Origin: Actinomycetota bacterium
GTDB taxonomy: Bacteria; Actinomycetota; Coriobacteriia; Anaerosomatales; Anaerosomataceae
DNA: 54,956 bases
Assembly: GCA_009773565.1 (NCBI GenBank)
Contig: WSXY01000012.1
Span: forward strand, 1-54,956
Reading direction: 5' to 3'
Every line of letters begins with the position of its first letter. Positions within the stretch are counted from its first letter, which is position 1. The position numbers and the translations under genes are program-made. Below, one piece after another: positions 25,901-33,065 of the stretch. A model generated the notes under the pieces. It saw nothing but the letters and a program-made list of their open reading frames with translations, was not told where the DNA came from and ran no database searches.

Positions 25901-26186
25901 CCGCAGCAAGTGCACGGCGAACCGTCAGTTCGTCTCCAGCCTCCAGCTCAGGTCGCAAAGACAGCGTCGTAAGCACCCTGCTGGACGTTAGAACGTGGCC
26001 TGCGACCTGGCTCTGTACGACTTCGCTCTGCGCCCGCTGACGGGCGGACTCCTCGCGAAGCGCCATACGATATACGCCGCTTGCAGAGGCGAACCCGAGC
26101 AGCGCGGTCGTAAAGAGCACAAGGAGCGCCGCGAGGAGCATGTACCTGTTGGCGAGGCTCTGGTTGAGTCGCTTGCGCCGAATCAT
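22941..26186 (-). CDS. Membrane sensor phosphatase: extracytoplasmic domain, HAMP, three GAF, SpoIIE/PP2C
   Basis: 1081 residues. Helix 1 (YMLLAALLVLFTTALLGFA) and a second helix around 290-320 bracket a roughly 250-residue extracytoplasmic sensor resembling Cache domains. A HAMP linker (LLVRPLRLLDAHARAAASG) follows, then three GAF modules starting near LLARSADRDEVLDGI, LRRTAELLSGPEDLRAAI and RISQAVSSSLQSKVVLN. The last 240 residues form a SpoIIE-type PP2C with EIGGDYYDLFVAPDGR, AIGDVCGKGVEAATK and LMLYTDGVTEAR, which keep the metal-binding aspartates. It should dephosphorylate a STAS protein in response to an external signal. GTG at 26192 is an alternative start; a frame extending to 26573 runs through ccdA and is rejected. 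Confidence 0.9.
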   Translation of the reverse strand: MIRRKRLNQSLANRYMLLAALLVLFTTALLGFASASGVYRMALREESARQRAQSEVVQSQVAGHVLTSSRVLTTLSLRPELEAGDELTVRRALAAAFASNAEYLRGIVVIRSDGEILSEYPAGIGPTDVERSLLASEATLVGEFNWLATHGGRGGTLWFAVRLRTAGGEERILLGEVRTAFIDSALRQLALSEEQPTAFLVDESGVILFAAGDPDAYRNGLVSYADGAAATPGAVQITVKETVEFKGVYQQIADVPGIGWRCVVVEPADFVAWETWLALRPAIFAWGVSALFVAIVAVVGVGLLVRPLRLLDAHARAAASGALLEPLAVGRRDEVGRLIESFNSVADRLRRMHDMSQLLARSADRDEVLDGIVSSLAHMLNAQNVGVLLIDDDCMNLRLVRAIGSLSDHQEQVVEVSTSELISRTLENRDVEVFDGSASDDTVIALHGIEGMSGLSAAFVKGTEVLGAVIVVCEDGRTFAAAEIDMMRSFAAQASVALDNARLFAEERRSRREAEVLRRTAELLSGPEDLRAAIEEVAAVEADALGMSTVFVALSVPGALGSKPPNDPVLESRLLESWALHAADSSARPVLHDTLIDAGLLAFAAAFDARYLLVTPLHQGSDIAGLIVLGDHTNPFARGSYGLAIADTIGKQVGLALDVACLFEQARNRADNLETIFRISQAVSSSLQSKVVLNRVLDVVQKILSADAVMLMTYERDKKFMSVPMARGILHPEMLEMVFPPGVDIPGRVYSTKEPERIATLRDLESRLAAAAVSQGLESAIFVPLLARGRSLGVLALFGRSADAFTAEDLDLLRTFGSQAALAIDTANLFSREHHVATVLQESILPTELPLIEGIDASSAYVPAGSELEIGGDYYDLFVAPDGRLVMAIGDVCGKGVEAATKTSMIKYLIRGMIAAGATPGPVLAELNRLLVESGDPSDIVTLWLGTLTISDGQLTWANGGHPPAMVLTPCGEILRLETTGALLGAVMSADFGESRLVVAPGSTLMLYTDGVTEARVKGHFFGEGRVRRALRQGGSAAAVTDRLLAAVQRFAAGELRDDAAILVVRRPDVESDSSGSVMCE

Positions 26187-26221
26187 CCACACCGCCCGAC
26201 CTTGCCCGGCATCGAGTCTCA

Positions 26222-26250
26222 ATCCTAGTGCAGGCCGGGACATGCGGCAA
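26222..26250 (-). promoter_or_regulatory. Sigma-70-type promoter upstream of the sensor phosphatase
   Basis: On the minus strand, TTGCCG (26250-26245) and TAGGAT (26227-26222) are 17 bp apart. The start codon lies about 35 nt downstream. It suggests the phosphatase/STAS pair can be expressed independently of the upstream ccdA operon. Confidence 0.5.
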
Positions 26251-26263
26251 CGCGATGAGTCTG

Positions 26264-27010
26264 TCAGCCCAGTTTTGAGAGGAACGGCACGAGTTCGATC
26301 ATGAGGGCCGAAAGGCGCCCAAGCTGACCGGTCGCCATGAGGATGCCCATGAGCACGAGGATCGCGCCCGCTACCCGACTGATGATGAGAGAGTGCGTGT
26401 TGAACCACGCAAGCGTGCCTGTGAGGCGGCTGAAGAACGCTGCGGTCAGCAAGAACGGAACCGCCAGACCCAGCGAATAGACGCCCAGCATCGCGGCAGA
26501 TCTCGCAACGTCGCCCGTCTGCGCAGCCATACCCAGAATGACTGCCAGAATCGGACCGACGCACGGTGTCCACCCGAAACCGAACGCCAGCCCCATCGCA
26601 AACGAAGCCGCACGACCGAACCGACGCGACTTCGCCATGTCGAACCGGGCCTCGCCGTAGAGCCAGGGAACCTTGATGACGCCCAGAAGCAGCACGCCGA
26701 TGAGTATGACAAGAACACCTGAAACGACACCCAGAATCCCCTGGTACTGGATCATCAGGGGTCGAAGCGCGTCGCTTGCGAAGCCTGCGGCGGCGCCAAT
26801 GAGAACGAACACGGTCGTGAATCCAAGTGTGAACAGGATGCTTGGGACGAGGATGCTCCGCTTTGCAGACTCACCGGAGCCAATCTCGGCAACGCTTAAT
26901 CCGGTCATGAAGGACAGGTATCCCGGAATGAGCGGCAGGACACAGGGAGCGAGAAACGACAGAACCCCGCCTACGAAAGCCCCGAGGTAATTGACGTCTG
27001 TGCCGGACAC
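26264..27010 (-). CDS. ccdA: CcdA/DsbD-type thiol-disulfide membrane transporter
   Basis: 248 residues with six hydrophobic helices. Helix 1 carries FLAPCVLPLIPGYL and helix 4 the matching GWTPCVGPILAVILG, the two conserved cysteines that shuttle reducing power across the membrane. Known relatives supply electrons for cytochrome c maturation or extracytoplasmic thiol-oxidoreductases. The GTG start lies 3 nt after the HMA gene stop. Next to a heavy-metal-binding protein, a metal-thiol relay is as plausible as cytochrome maturation; no c-type cytochrome gene is seen here. Confidence 0.9.
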   Translation of the reverse strand: MSGTDVNYLGAFVGGVLSFLAPCVLPLIPGYLSFMTGLSVAEIGSGESAKRSILVPSILFTLGFTTVFVLIGAAAGFASDALRPLMIQYQGILGVVSGVLVILIGVLLLGVIKVPWLYGEARFDMAKSRRFGRAASFAMGLAFGFGWTPCVGPILAVILGMAAQTGDVARSAAMLGVYSLGLAVPFLLTAAFFSRLTGTLAWFNTHSLIISRVAGAILVLMGILMATGQLGRLSALMIELVPFLSKLG

Positions 27011-27013
27011 TGC

Positions 27014-27238
27014 TTAATCAGCGACTTCTGCGCCGTATCCGACCTTGACGATCTCATGCACGATTGCACCGGGATTCGTGAGGTCCGGGTCGTAGACGAC
27101 TTCGGTCAAGCCGGTCGCATTGTCGGCCAAAACCGATTCGACGCCTTCGATATCCTCAAGACTCATCTGGATGAGCATCGAGCAAGAACCGCAATGCATC
27201 CCGGTCGTCGTGAACCGCGTTGTCACGAGGTCAGCCAT
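27014..27238 (-). CDS. Heavy-metal-associated (HMA) domain protein
   Basis: 74 residues forming one HMA/CopZ-like ferredoxin-fold domain with the metal site GMHCGSC (Cys16, Cys19). The remainder fits the fold: MSLEDIEGVESVLADNATGL, then VVYDPDLTNPGAIVHEI. It binds a soft metal ion such as Cu(I), or acts with thiol partners. The ATG at 27238 has GGGGTG 6 nt upstream. It sits between the zinc-ribbon membrane protein and ccdA on one transcript. Confidence 0.88.
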   Translation of the reverse strand: MADLVTTRFTTTGMHCGSCSMLIQMSLEDIEGVESVLADNATGLTEVVYDPDLTNPGAIVHEIVKVGYGAEVAD

Positions 27239-27275
27239 GCCGTTCACCCCATCTATCGACAGAATTTGAGACCCT

Positions 27276-27614
27276 TCAGACCCGCCTGGAATACCTCGGG
27301 TCGAGCACCTCGCCACAGTACGGGCACATTCGCCACTCACCCATCACAGTACGCCCGCACTCCGGGCACTCGGCAGCGGGAACATGAGTGTCATCTTCTT
27401 CGATTCTGTGGTCCTGGCGCAGCAACACCCAGGCCAGCGCGCCGATAATGGATGCTGCCAGAAGCGGCGCCAACCAGCCGAACTGCGCCGTGCTGGTACA
27501 CCCCTCGAACCCTGAGCCCGCGTTGACGAGCAACACGAGGGCGACAACGACAACGACGGTGACAGCACCCGCCGCTGCCACCAGTAAAAGCCCTTGGACA
27601 CGCGTACGATCCAT
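27276..27614 (-). CDS. Two-helix membrane protein with C-terminal zinc ribbon
   Basis: 112 residues. Two transmembrane helices (about 8-30 and 47-65) are followed by a polar linker and a cytoplasmic zinc ribbon with CPECG (Cys83, Cys86) and CPYCG (Cys97, Cys100). The function is unknown. The ribbon could bind Zn2+ structurally or sense metal or thiol state. It is the first gene after a textbook sigma-54 promoter, 37 bp ahead of the HMA gene, and is therefore the leading product of that regulated operon. Confidence 0.8.
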   Translation of the reverse strand: MDRTRVQGLLLVAAAGAVTVVVVVALVLLVNAGSGFEGCTSTAQFGWLAPLLAASIIGALAWVLLRQDHRIEEDDTHVPAAECPECGRTVMGEWRMCPYCGEVLDPRYSRRV

Positions 27615-27656
27615 GCCCCTACCCTCGCGTCGATATCAGCCAACAGCACGATTCTG

Positions 27657-27672
27657 TGCAATAGACGTGCCA
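27657..27672 (-). promoter_or_regulatory. Sigma-54 (-24/-12) promoter of the zinc ribbon-HMA-ccdA operon
   Basis: On the minus strand the sequence is TGGCAC-GTCTA-TTGCA, matching the sigma-54 consensus at every conserved position. GG and GC are separated by exactly 10 bp. The expected transcription start is near 27646, about 32 nt before the ATG. The NtrC-like activator gene ends 27 bp upstream. Confidence 0.88.
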
Positions 27673-27698
27673 AGAACGGCGGCGCGACACACCGCACA

Positions 27699-29048
27699 TC
27701 AGAGGCCGTACTTCGCCATGCGCGCCTCGAGCGTCTTCGTCGTCAGACCGAGAAGCTTCGCGGCCTTCGGAACGTTTCCTCCGGAGCGATCAAGCCCCTG
27801 TCGGACGAAATCGAGTTCTACTTCCTCGAGGTCGACGCCGCCTTCCGGCAGAACAAAGCAACGCTCACCGGGCGCAAACATCGAGACACCGGACCGGACC
27901 TCGGCCGGAAGGTCCTCAGCACCGATCTCGTCACCGCGGGACAGGATCGCGATTCGCTCGATCGTGTTCTCAAGTTCTCGAACGTTGCCGGGCCATTGAT
28001 ACTCCATGAGCAGACGCATCGCCTCAGATGAAATGTGCTTGCTGCCCGCGCTCTGCTTCTCGAGAAAGTGTGCCACCAGTAGCGGTATCTCACTCGGTCT
28101 CTGACGCAGCGGTGGCAACGTGATGGGCACGACATTCAGTCGATAGTAGAGATCCTCCCTGAAAGCGCCATCAGCGATAAGCTGCTGTAGATCCTGGTTC
28201 GTCGCCGCCACGACCCGAACATCGACCTCAAGGGTACGCGTCCCCCCGAGTCGCTCAAAGGTTCGCTCCTGGAGCACCCTGAGCAGCTTGACCTGTACAG
28301 CGAGGCTGATATCTCCGATCTCATCGAGGAAGATCGTGCCACCGTTTGCCAGTTCGAATCGGCCTGGTTTGGCCTGCATGGCGCCCGTGAAGGCACCCTT
28401 CTCGTAGCCAAAGAGCTCACTCTCGAGGAGCGTCTCGGGTAGAGCACCGGCGCTGACCGAAACGAACGGCCGCGCCGAACGGGTCGACATCTTGTGGAGC
28501 GCCCGCGCCGCGAGTTCTTTGCCGGTGCCCGACTCGCCGTAGAGAATCACGGTCGCATTCGTCGGTGCGACCTTGCCGATGGTCTCTAAGACGGAGAGCA
28601 TCGCCGGGTCGGCGGCTACGATTCCTTCGACATCGTAGTCGCGGTCAAGCTCTTCTCTTAACCGCTCGACCTCAGCAGCGAGCGCGCTCACCTTAAGCGC
28701 CTTCTCGATACTGATCTTGAGTTCCTCTAGATCGAAAGGCTTCGTGAGGTACTCGCTTGCTCCTGCCTTCATGGCGGCAACAGCGGTTGTCACGTTGCCG
28801 TGCGCCGTGAGCATGATAATCGGGAACACGTTGCCCTTCGCTCTGAGCCGACGGAGAACCTCCATGCCGTCCGGGGCGGGCATCTTGTGGTCGAGAACCA
28901 TAAGGTCCGGCGGCTGCTCGGCCACAGCAGTCAGTGCCTCTTTACCATCTGCAGCTTCGATCACCTCATAGCCTTCGGCGGAGAGCGCCTGGGCAAGCAC
29001 CCAGCGCATGTTCTTCTCGTCGTCCGCAATGAGAACGCGACGTTTCAT
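27699..29048 (-). CDS. NtrC-family sigma-54-dependent response regulator
   Basis: 449 residues. The receiver domain has Asp53 in MVLDHKMPAPDG and Lys103 in LTKPFD. The AAA+ domain has Walker A GESGTGKE (171-178), the sigma-54 contact loop EKGAFTGAM (GAFTGA at 218-223), Walker B GGTIFLDEIGD and the arginine-bearing FREDLYYRLNV. The C-terminus is a Fis-type helix-turn-helix (GGNVPKAAKLLGLTTKTLEARM). It remodels sigma-54 polymerase from an upstream enhancer. Its ATG overlaps the kinase stop (TGATG). Both sigma-54 promoters found here lie close to its gene and are its likely targets. Confidence 0.95.
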   Translation of the reverse strand: MKRRVLIADDEKNMRWVLAQALSAEGYEVIEAADGKEALTAVAEQPPDLMVLDHKMPAPDGMEVLRRLRAKGNVFPIIMLTAHGNVTTAVAAMKAGASEYLTKPFDLEELKISIEKALKVSALAAEVERLREELDRDYDVEGIVAADPAMLSVLETIGKVAPTNATVILYGESGTGKELAARALHKMSTRSARPFVSVSAGALPETLLESELFGYEKGAFTGAMQAKPGRFELANGGTIFLDEIGDISLAVQVKLLRVLQERTFERLGGTRTLEVDVRVVAATNQDLQQLIADGAFREDLYYRLNVVPITLPPLRQRPSEIPLLVAHFLEKQSAGSKHISSEAMRLLMEYQWPGNVRELENTIERIAILSRGDEIGAEDLPAEVRSGVSMFAPGERCFVLPEGGVDLEEVELDFVRQGLDRSGGNVPKAAKLLGLTTKTLEARMAKYGL

Positions 29049-30580
29049 CAGGCCTCCCCGGCATCGTGGATGATAGGAATCGACACGGTGAAGGTCGTAC
29101 CCGTACCCTCCGCGCTCGCAACCTCGATGTGCCCATCGTGCTCATCCAGAATGCGATGAACGATAGTGAGCCCAAGGCCGGTTCCCTCGTCGCGCGTCGA
29201 ATAGAACGGGTCGAACACCTTCTTGAGATCGTCAGACGGTATACCCGGTCCGGTGTCGGAAACGGCAACCGATACAAAACCTTCATTGGCGCACGCACGC
29301 ACTTCGATGGAGCCCCCGGTCTGGCTCATGGCCTGAACCGCATTTGAGATGAGGTTCACAAATACCTGCTTGAGCTGGTCAGGGTCGGCCATAACCCGCG
29401 GCAGACCCTTGACGTCCAGCGACGAGATTGACACGTTCGACTGCCCGGCAAAACGACGTGTAAAGAGCAAGACGTCGTCCACAACATCGGCAATATCAGT
29501 CACCGCCAGGTGCGGCTTCGACGGACGACCGAAGTCCAGAAGCGCCTTGATGACGCGATCGAGACGGTCGATCTCCTGCTTGATGACGCTCGTCGCCTCA
29601 AGAAGGCGGTCCTTGTTGAAGCTCGATTCCTCGACGAGTTGCACCGACGCTCTGATGATTCCGAGCGGATTCCGAACCTCGTGAGCAACGCCGGCGGTGA
29701 GCTCGCCCATCGCAGCGAGCCTGTCGGCGCGAATGAGTTGATCCGTCAGAGCCTTGACCTCGGAAACATCCTCAACGGTGACAACCGCGCCGAGAATCCT
29801 CCCGTCGATGTCACGCATCCGAGAAATCGACACCTGCGCCTGAAGGACCTTGCCTCCCCGAGTCAGAAGCCGCATCTCTTTGACCGACTTTGGCAGCCGG
29901 CCCTCGAGAACCTTCATAACCTCATCGTCAAGACCTGCGTCTTCGGCAAACAGGATGCCGATACGCTTCGGCACGATGTCGACCTCCCGCATGCCGAGAA
30001 TACGCTCTGCTGCCGGATTTGCAGTTGCCATCGATCCATCCGGTCCAACGGTGATGACTCCCGATGTGATCGATCGGAGGATTGCCTGTGTGTAATCCTG
30101 GATGTTCACGAGCTGAATCGCCCGCTCTTCAAGCTTGCGGTACGCATCCTCAAGCTGATGACTCACCTGCCGAAGGTCTGCGGTCTTCACCTCAGCAAGG
30201 TCCCTGAGCCAACCAAACAGAACGCCGACCGCAAGGTACATCACGATTTCGTACAGATTGTCGATACCGCTACCGAACAGTCCGCCCAGGGAAACGGTGG
30301 CGTGAAGACCGTAGAGCATGCTCGCGGCGACAGCCGTGATCAAGCCGCCGCGCCGCCCGAAAACGAAGCCCGCGTACATGATGGGCAAGTAGAAGAGCTT
30401 CCTGTAAAGAAGGTGCATCGGCATCGCTTCGGGTGACGTATTCGTGAAGAGGTGAAGGAAGGTTACAGCCGCCAGGAGGGTGACGATCATCAGGACATCA
30501 CGCGCCACTGAATCATCAGGCCGCTGGTTCGCACCGTACAGGCCGGTGTCGCGCCTATCCGCTATGGGTTGCGACTTCAT
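29048..30580 (-). CDS. NtrB-like membrane histidine kinase with PAS domain
   Basis: 510 residues. Four to five N-terminal hydrophobic helices (about 29-125, including LFYLPIMYAGFVFGRRGGL) form a membrane sensor with little exposed loop. A PAS domain follows (about 165-275), then HisKA with His300 in GVAHEVRNPLGII and a HATPase with NLISNAVQAM, VSDTGPGIP and GTGLGLTIVHRIL. It is the cognate kinase of the NtrC-like regulator downstream. The ATG at 30580 overlaps the rpoN stop (ATGA); a GTG six codons earlier is possible. The signal is not readable from sequence; membrane-embedded sensors often read envelope, redox or lipid state. Confidence 0.92.
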   Translation of the reverse strand: MKSQPIADRRDTGLYGANQRPDDSVARDVLMIVTLLAAVTFLHLFTNTSPEAMPMHLLYRKLFYLPIMYAGFVFGRRGGLITAVAASMLYGLHATVSLGGLFGSGIDNLYEIVMYLAVGVLFGWLRDLAEVKTADLRQVSHQLEDAYRKLEERAIQLVNIQDYTQAILRSITSGVITVGPDGSMATANPAAERILGMREVDIVPKRIGILFAEDAGLDDEVMKVLEGRLPKSVKEMRLLTRGGKVLQAQVSISRMRDIDGRILGAVVTVEDVSEVKALTDQLIRADRLAAMGELTAGVAHEVRNPLGIIRASVQLVEESSFNKDRLLEATSVIKQEIDRLDRVIKALLDFGRPSKPHLAVTDIADVVDDVLLFTRRFAGQSNVSISSLDVKGLPRVMADPDQLKQVFVNLISNAVQAMSQTGGSIEVRACANEGFVSVAVSDTGPGIPSDDLKKVFDPFYSTRDEGTGLGLTIVHRILDEHDGHIEVASAEGTGTTFTVSIPIIHDAGEA

Positions 30581-31965
30581 CGGCGCTTCCGTGCCCACGA
30601 AGGTTCGATGCCGATCTCCTCGCGGTACTTGGCGACGGTTCTCCTCGCCACGTCCACACCCTCAGCAGCCAATAGGTCTGCCAGGCGCTGGTCCGAAAGC
30701 GGACGTAGGGGATCCTCACCCTCCAGGTACTCACGAATCTTTCGCTTCACGGTCGTGGCGGCGACATCCATTCCGGACGACGTTCGGTAACCGCCTGAGA
30801 AGAAGTGCTTGAGTTCGAACAGGCCATAGGGTGTGGCGATGTATTTCCCGGTCACACCGCGACTCACCGTGCTCAGATGGACGCCGATCTCAACGGCCAC
30901 ATCTTCCAAACGGAGCGGCCGGAGATCGCCTCGGCCGTCCTCGAAGAAATCGTGCTGCGTCTCCAGGATGATCTGGGCGATACGACTCACGGTATCGCGC
31001 CGGCGATCGACATTGCGCATGAACGACTCGGCGGCCCGAATCTTCTCCTTGAGATAGCGCCTCGTATCATCGTCAACCGATGACTTCGACCGAAGCATCT
31101 GGCGGTAGCGCGGACTGACCTTGAGCGTCGGGACCGCCTCGTTGTTCGGGATGATCAGCCATTCGTCACCGAAGCGCCGCAGGGTCACATCAGGCACGAC
31201 ATACGAGGGCGCCTGACCGGGCGAGAATGCGCCGGCGGGACGAGGATTGAGCTGCCGCAAGATCACGATAGACTCCCGAACCGCGTCCTCGGTCACATGC
31301 TCAGCGCGCGCGATCTTGCGATGATGATTCGCTGCAACCGCATCAAGATGCCGCTCGATCAGCGCGACGAGCAGTGGCTCATCCACGCCGAGATACGCAG
31401 CCTGGATGCGGAGTGCCTCATGAACAGTGCGAGCTCCCACGCCCGGCGGATCGAGTTGCTGGATGATATCAAGCGCCTGCTCGGCTATTTCGAGCTCAAC
31501 ATTCGCAATCGCGGAAATCTCCGCAAAATCCCCCACAAAGAGGCCGTCGTGATCCAATGTTCCGATGATGGCGAGCGCTGCACGTCGAACCGACTCCGAA
31601 ACGTCCATCATGTTGAGCTGGTCGATGAGATAGTCATCGAACGTCTGGACTCCACCGACGAACTCCTCGGAGTTCACTTCCTCCGCATTGGGGTCGCGAG
31701 GCGAGGTGGAGTCGAGGTTCTCAAGCTCATCGTACTGATCGAGCCACTCGTCCCACGCACGTTCATCCTCTGGATCGTCCCGCTCGTCCTCGCGCTCTTC
31801 CTCGGGTTCATCCTCTTCCATCTCCAGGACAGGGTTTTCGAGCAACTCGGTCTCAACGAGCGTCTGAAGCTCGGCGACCGGCATCGCGAGAATCGTAAGC
31901 CCCTGATAGACCTGAGGCGATAGGGTGACTTTATGGCGGAGTTCAGGCCGCTGTGCGAGTTCCAT
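30577..31965 (-). CDS. rpoN: RNA polymerase sigma-54 factor
   Basis: 462 residues. Region I begins MELAQRPELRHKVTLSPQ, is leucine-rich rather than glutamine-rich, and ends in LLENPVLE. Region II is strongly acidic. The core-binding region and the DNA-binding region follow (VAVEIGVHLSTVSRGVTGKY), and the C-terminal RpoN box is ARRTVAKYRE. The ATG at 31965 has GGAGGT 4 nt away; a TTG four codons earlier lies within that ribosome binding site. It heads a three-gene operon with its own kinase and activator. Sigma-54 is missing from most actinobacteria, so its presence helps place the organism. Confidence 0.95.
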   Translation of the reverse strand: MELAQRPELRHKVTLSPQVYQGLTILAMPVAELQTLVETELLENPVLEMEEDEPEEEREDERDDPEDERAWDEWLDQYDELENLDSTSPRDPNAEEVNSEEFVGGVQTFDDYLIDQLNMMDVSESVRRAALAIIGTLDHDGLFVGDFAEISAIANVELEIAEQALDIIQQLDPPGVGARTVHEALRIQAAYLGVDEPLLVALIERHLDAVAANHHRKIARAEHVTEDAVRESIVILRQLNPRPAGAFSPGQAPSYVVPDVTLRRFGDEWLIIPNNEAVPTLKVSPRYRQMLRSKSSVDDDTRRYLKEKIRAAESFMRNVDRRRDTVSRIAQIILETQHDFFEDGRGDLRPLRLEDVAVEIGVHLSTVSRGVTGKYIATPYGLFELKHFFSGGYRTSSGMDVAATTVKRKIREYLEGEDPLRPLSDQRLADLLAAEGVDVARRTVAKYREEIGIEPSWARKRR

Positions 31966-32013
31966 CAGGACCTCCAATCACACGGCCGCGCATCTGAGCG
32001 AAATCGAGCCGCA

Positions 32014-32029
32014 AGCAAACCTTGTACCA
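32014..32029 (-). promoter_or_regulatory. Sigma-54-type promoter upstream of rpoN
   Basis: On the minus strand TGGTAC-AAGGT-TTGCT has GG and GC 10 bp apart and differs from consensus at one conserved position (T for C). The expected start is near 32003, about 38 nt before the rpoN ATG. A separate TATACT (32033-32038) just upstream could be the -10 box of an alternative housekeeping promoter. Confidence 0.7.
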
Positions 32030-32069
32030 TGAAGTATATTCCCACGTCGCGGACGGTTAGACCAGGCGG

Positions 32070-33065
32070 TCAGTTCGCTGGCGGAAGCTCCGCCGTCGCA
32101 GTGGATGACATCTGCGACACCAGGATCGCCGCAAGGACCAGCAACCCTCCGAGCATCTGCGCCAGCGTGAGACTCTCCCTGAAGAGCGCCCACGCGACCA
32201 GCGCAGCAAGCACGGGTTCCAACGTCGACGTCACGGATGCTTCCGTAGCGCGAATGTACCGCAGCGCCTTTAGAAACGCGCCGAACGGCACGACCGTACT
32301 GGTGAACGCTATGAAGGTCACCGCGGCGAGAGTGCGCCCGTCTCGCAGGCTTGCGAAGACTGGTCCCGGACCGCCGAGGACCGCCCACCAGAACAACGTG
32401 GCGGCTCCTAGGCCATACGTGAGCAACGTCCATGATGAGAAACGGTGTGCTGCCCATCGCCCCATGAGGGTGTACCCAGCGAAGAAGACTGCTGAGGCGA
32501 CGCCCCAAAACAGACCCGCAGGCGAAACGACAAGCCCGGTGCCTCCGATCGCACCGACGACGAGCGCGCATCCCGTCACGGAGAGGCCGACCGAGACGGG
32601 CAGCGACCAGGTAAACCTGTCACGAAGCACGGCGACTGACACGATAAGCACGATGATCGGAGCGAGATACTCAAGGAGGATGGCCGTCGCCACGCTGGTG
32701 AGCGAGATCGTCTTGAAGTAAGTGAAGTGTACGAGCGCAAGTCCTGCGATTCCGAAGAACCCGAGGAATGGCAAGTCCTTCGCCCGAACCTTCAGGGCAC
32801 CTCGCCTCGCCGTGACTACGTAGACGAACAGCATTGCAAACGCGAGCATTGCCCGCGAAGCCGAAAGCATCACCGGGTCGATTACTATCCCGAGCGGGGG
32901 GATAGGCCACAGGGCCGTGCTGCTGTCGAGTGGCGTGAAGAGCCACTTCGCCGCGAGCCCGCCGGTCGCCCAACACATGGCGGCCAGCGCGGCGAGCCCG
33001 AATCCGACCAGCCGGTCGCGGCGATCGTCACGATTACGGTCAGCTTTTGTCGATGACACGCTCAA
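32070..33065 (-). CDS. EamA/DMT-family transporter
   Basis: 331 residues with about ten hydrophobic helices in two EamA repeats. The N-terminal repeat has CWATGGLAAKWLF and the second GLFWGVASAVFFAGYTLMGR. The family includes amino-acid and metabolite exporters, and no substrate can be assigned. The start is read as TTG at 33065, overlapping the CDF stop (TTGA), with GAGGGG about 5 nt upstream; GTG at 33059 is an alternative. Coupling to the metal exporter gene suggests shared expression rather than shared function. Confidence 0.87.
   Translation of the reverse strand: MSVSSTKADRNRDDRRDRLVGFGLAALAAMCWATGGLAAKWLFTPLDSSTALWPIPPLGIVIDPVMLSASRAMLAFAMLFVYVVTARRGALKVRAKDLPFLGFFGIAGLALVHFTYFKTISLTSVATAILLEYLAPIIVLIVSVAVLRDRFTWSLPVSVGLSVTGCALVVGAIGGTGLVVSPAGLFWGVASAVFFAGYTLMGRWAAHRFSSWTLLTYGLGAATLFWWAVLGGPGPVFASLRDGRTLAAVTFIAFTSTVVPFGAFLKALRYIRATEASVTSTLEPVLAALVAWALFRESLTLAQMLGGLLVLAAILVSQMSSTATAELPPAN

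Noticed and set aside
26187-26573. N-terminal extension of the sensor phosphatase
   Set aside because: It lies mostly inside ccdA in another frame, is not membrane- or domain-like, and the promoter at 26222-26250 lies downstream of its start.
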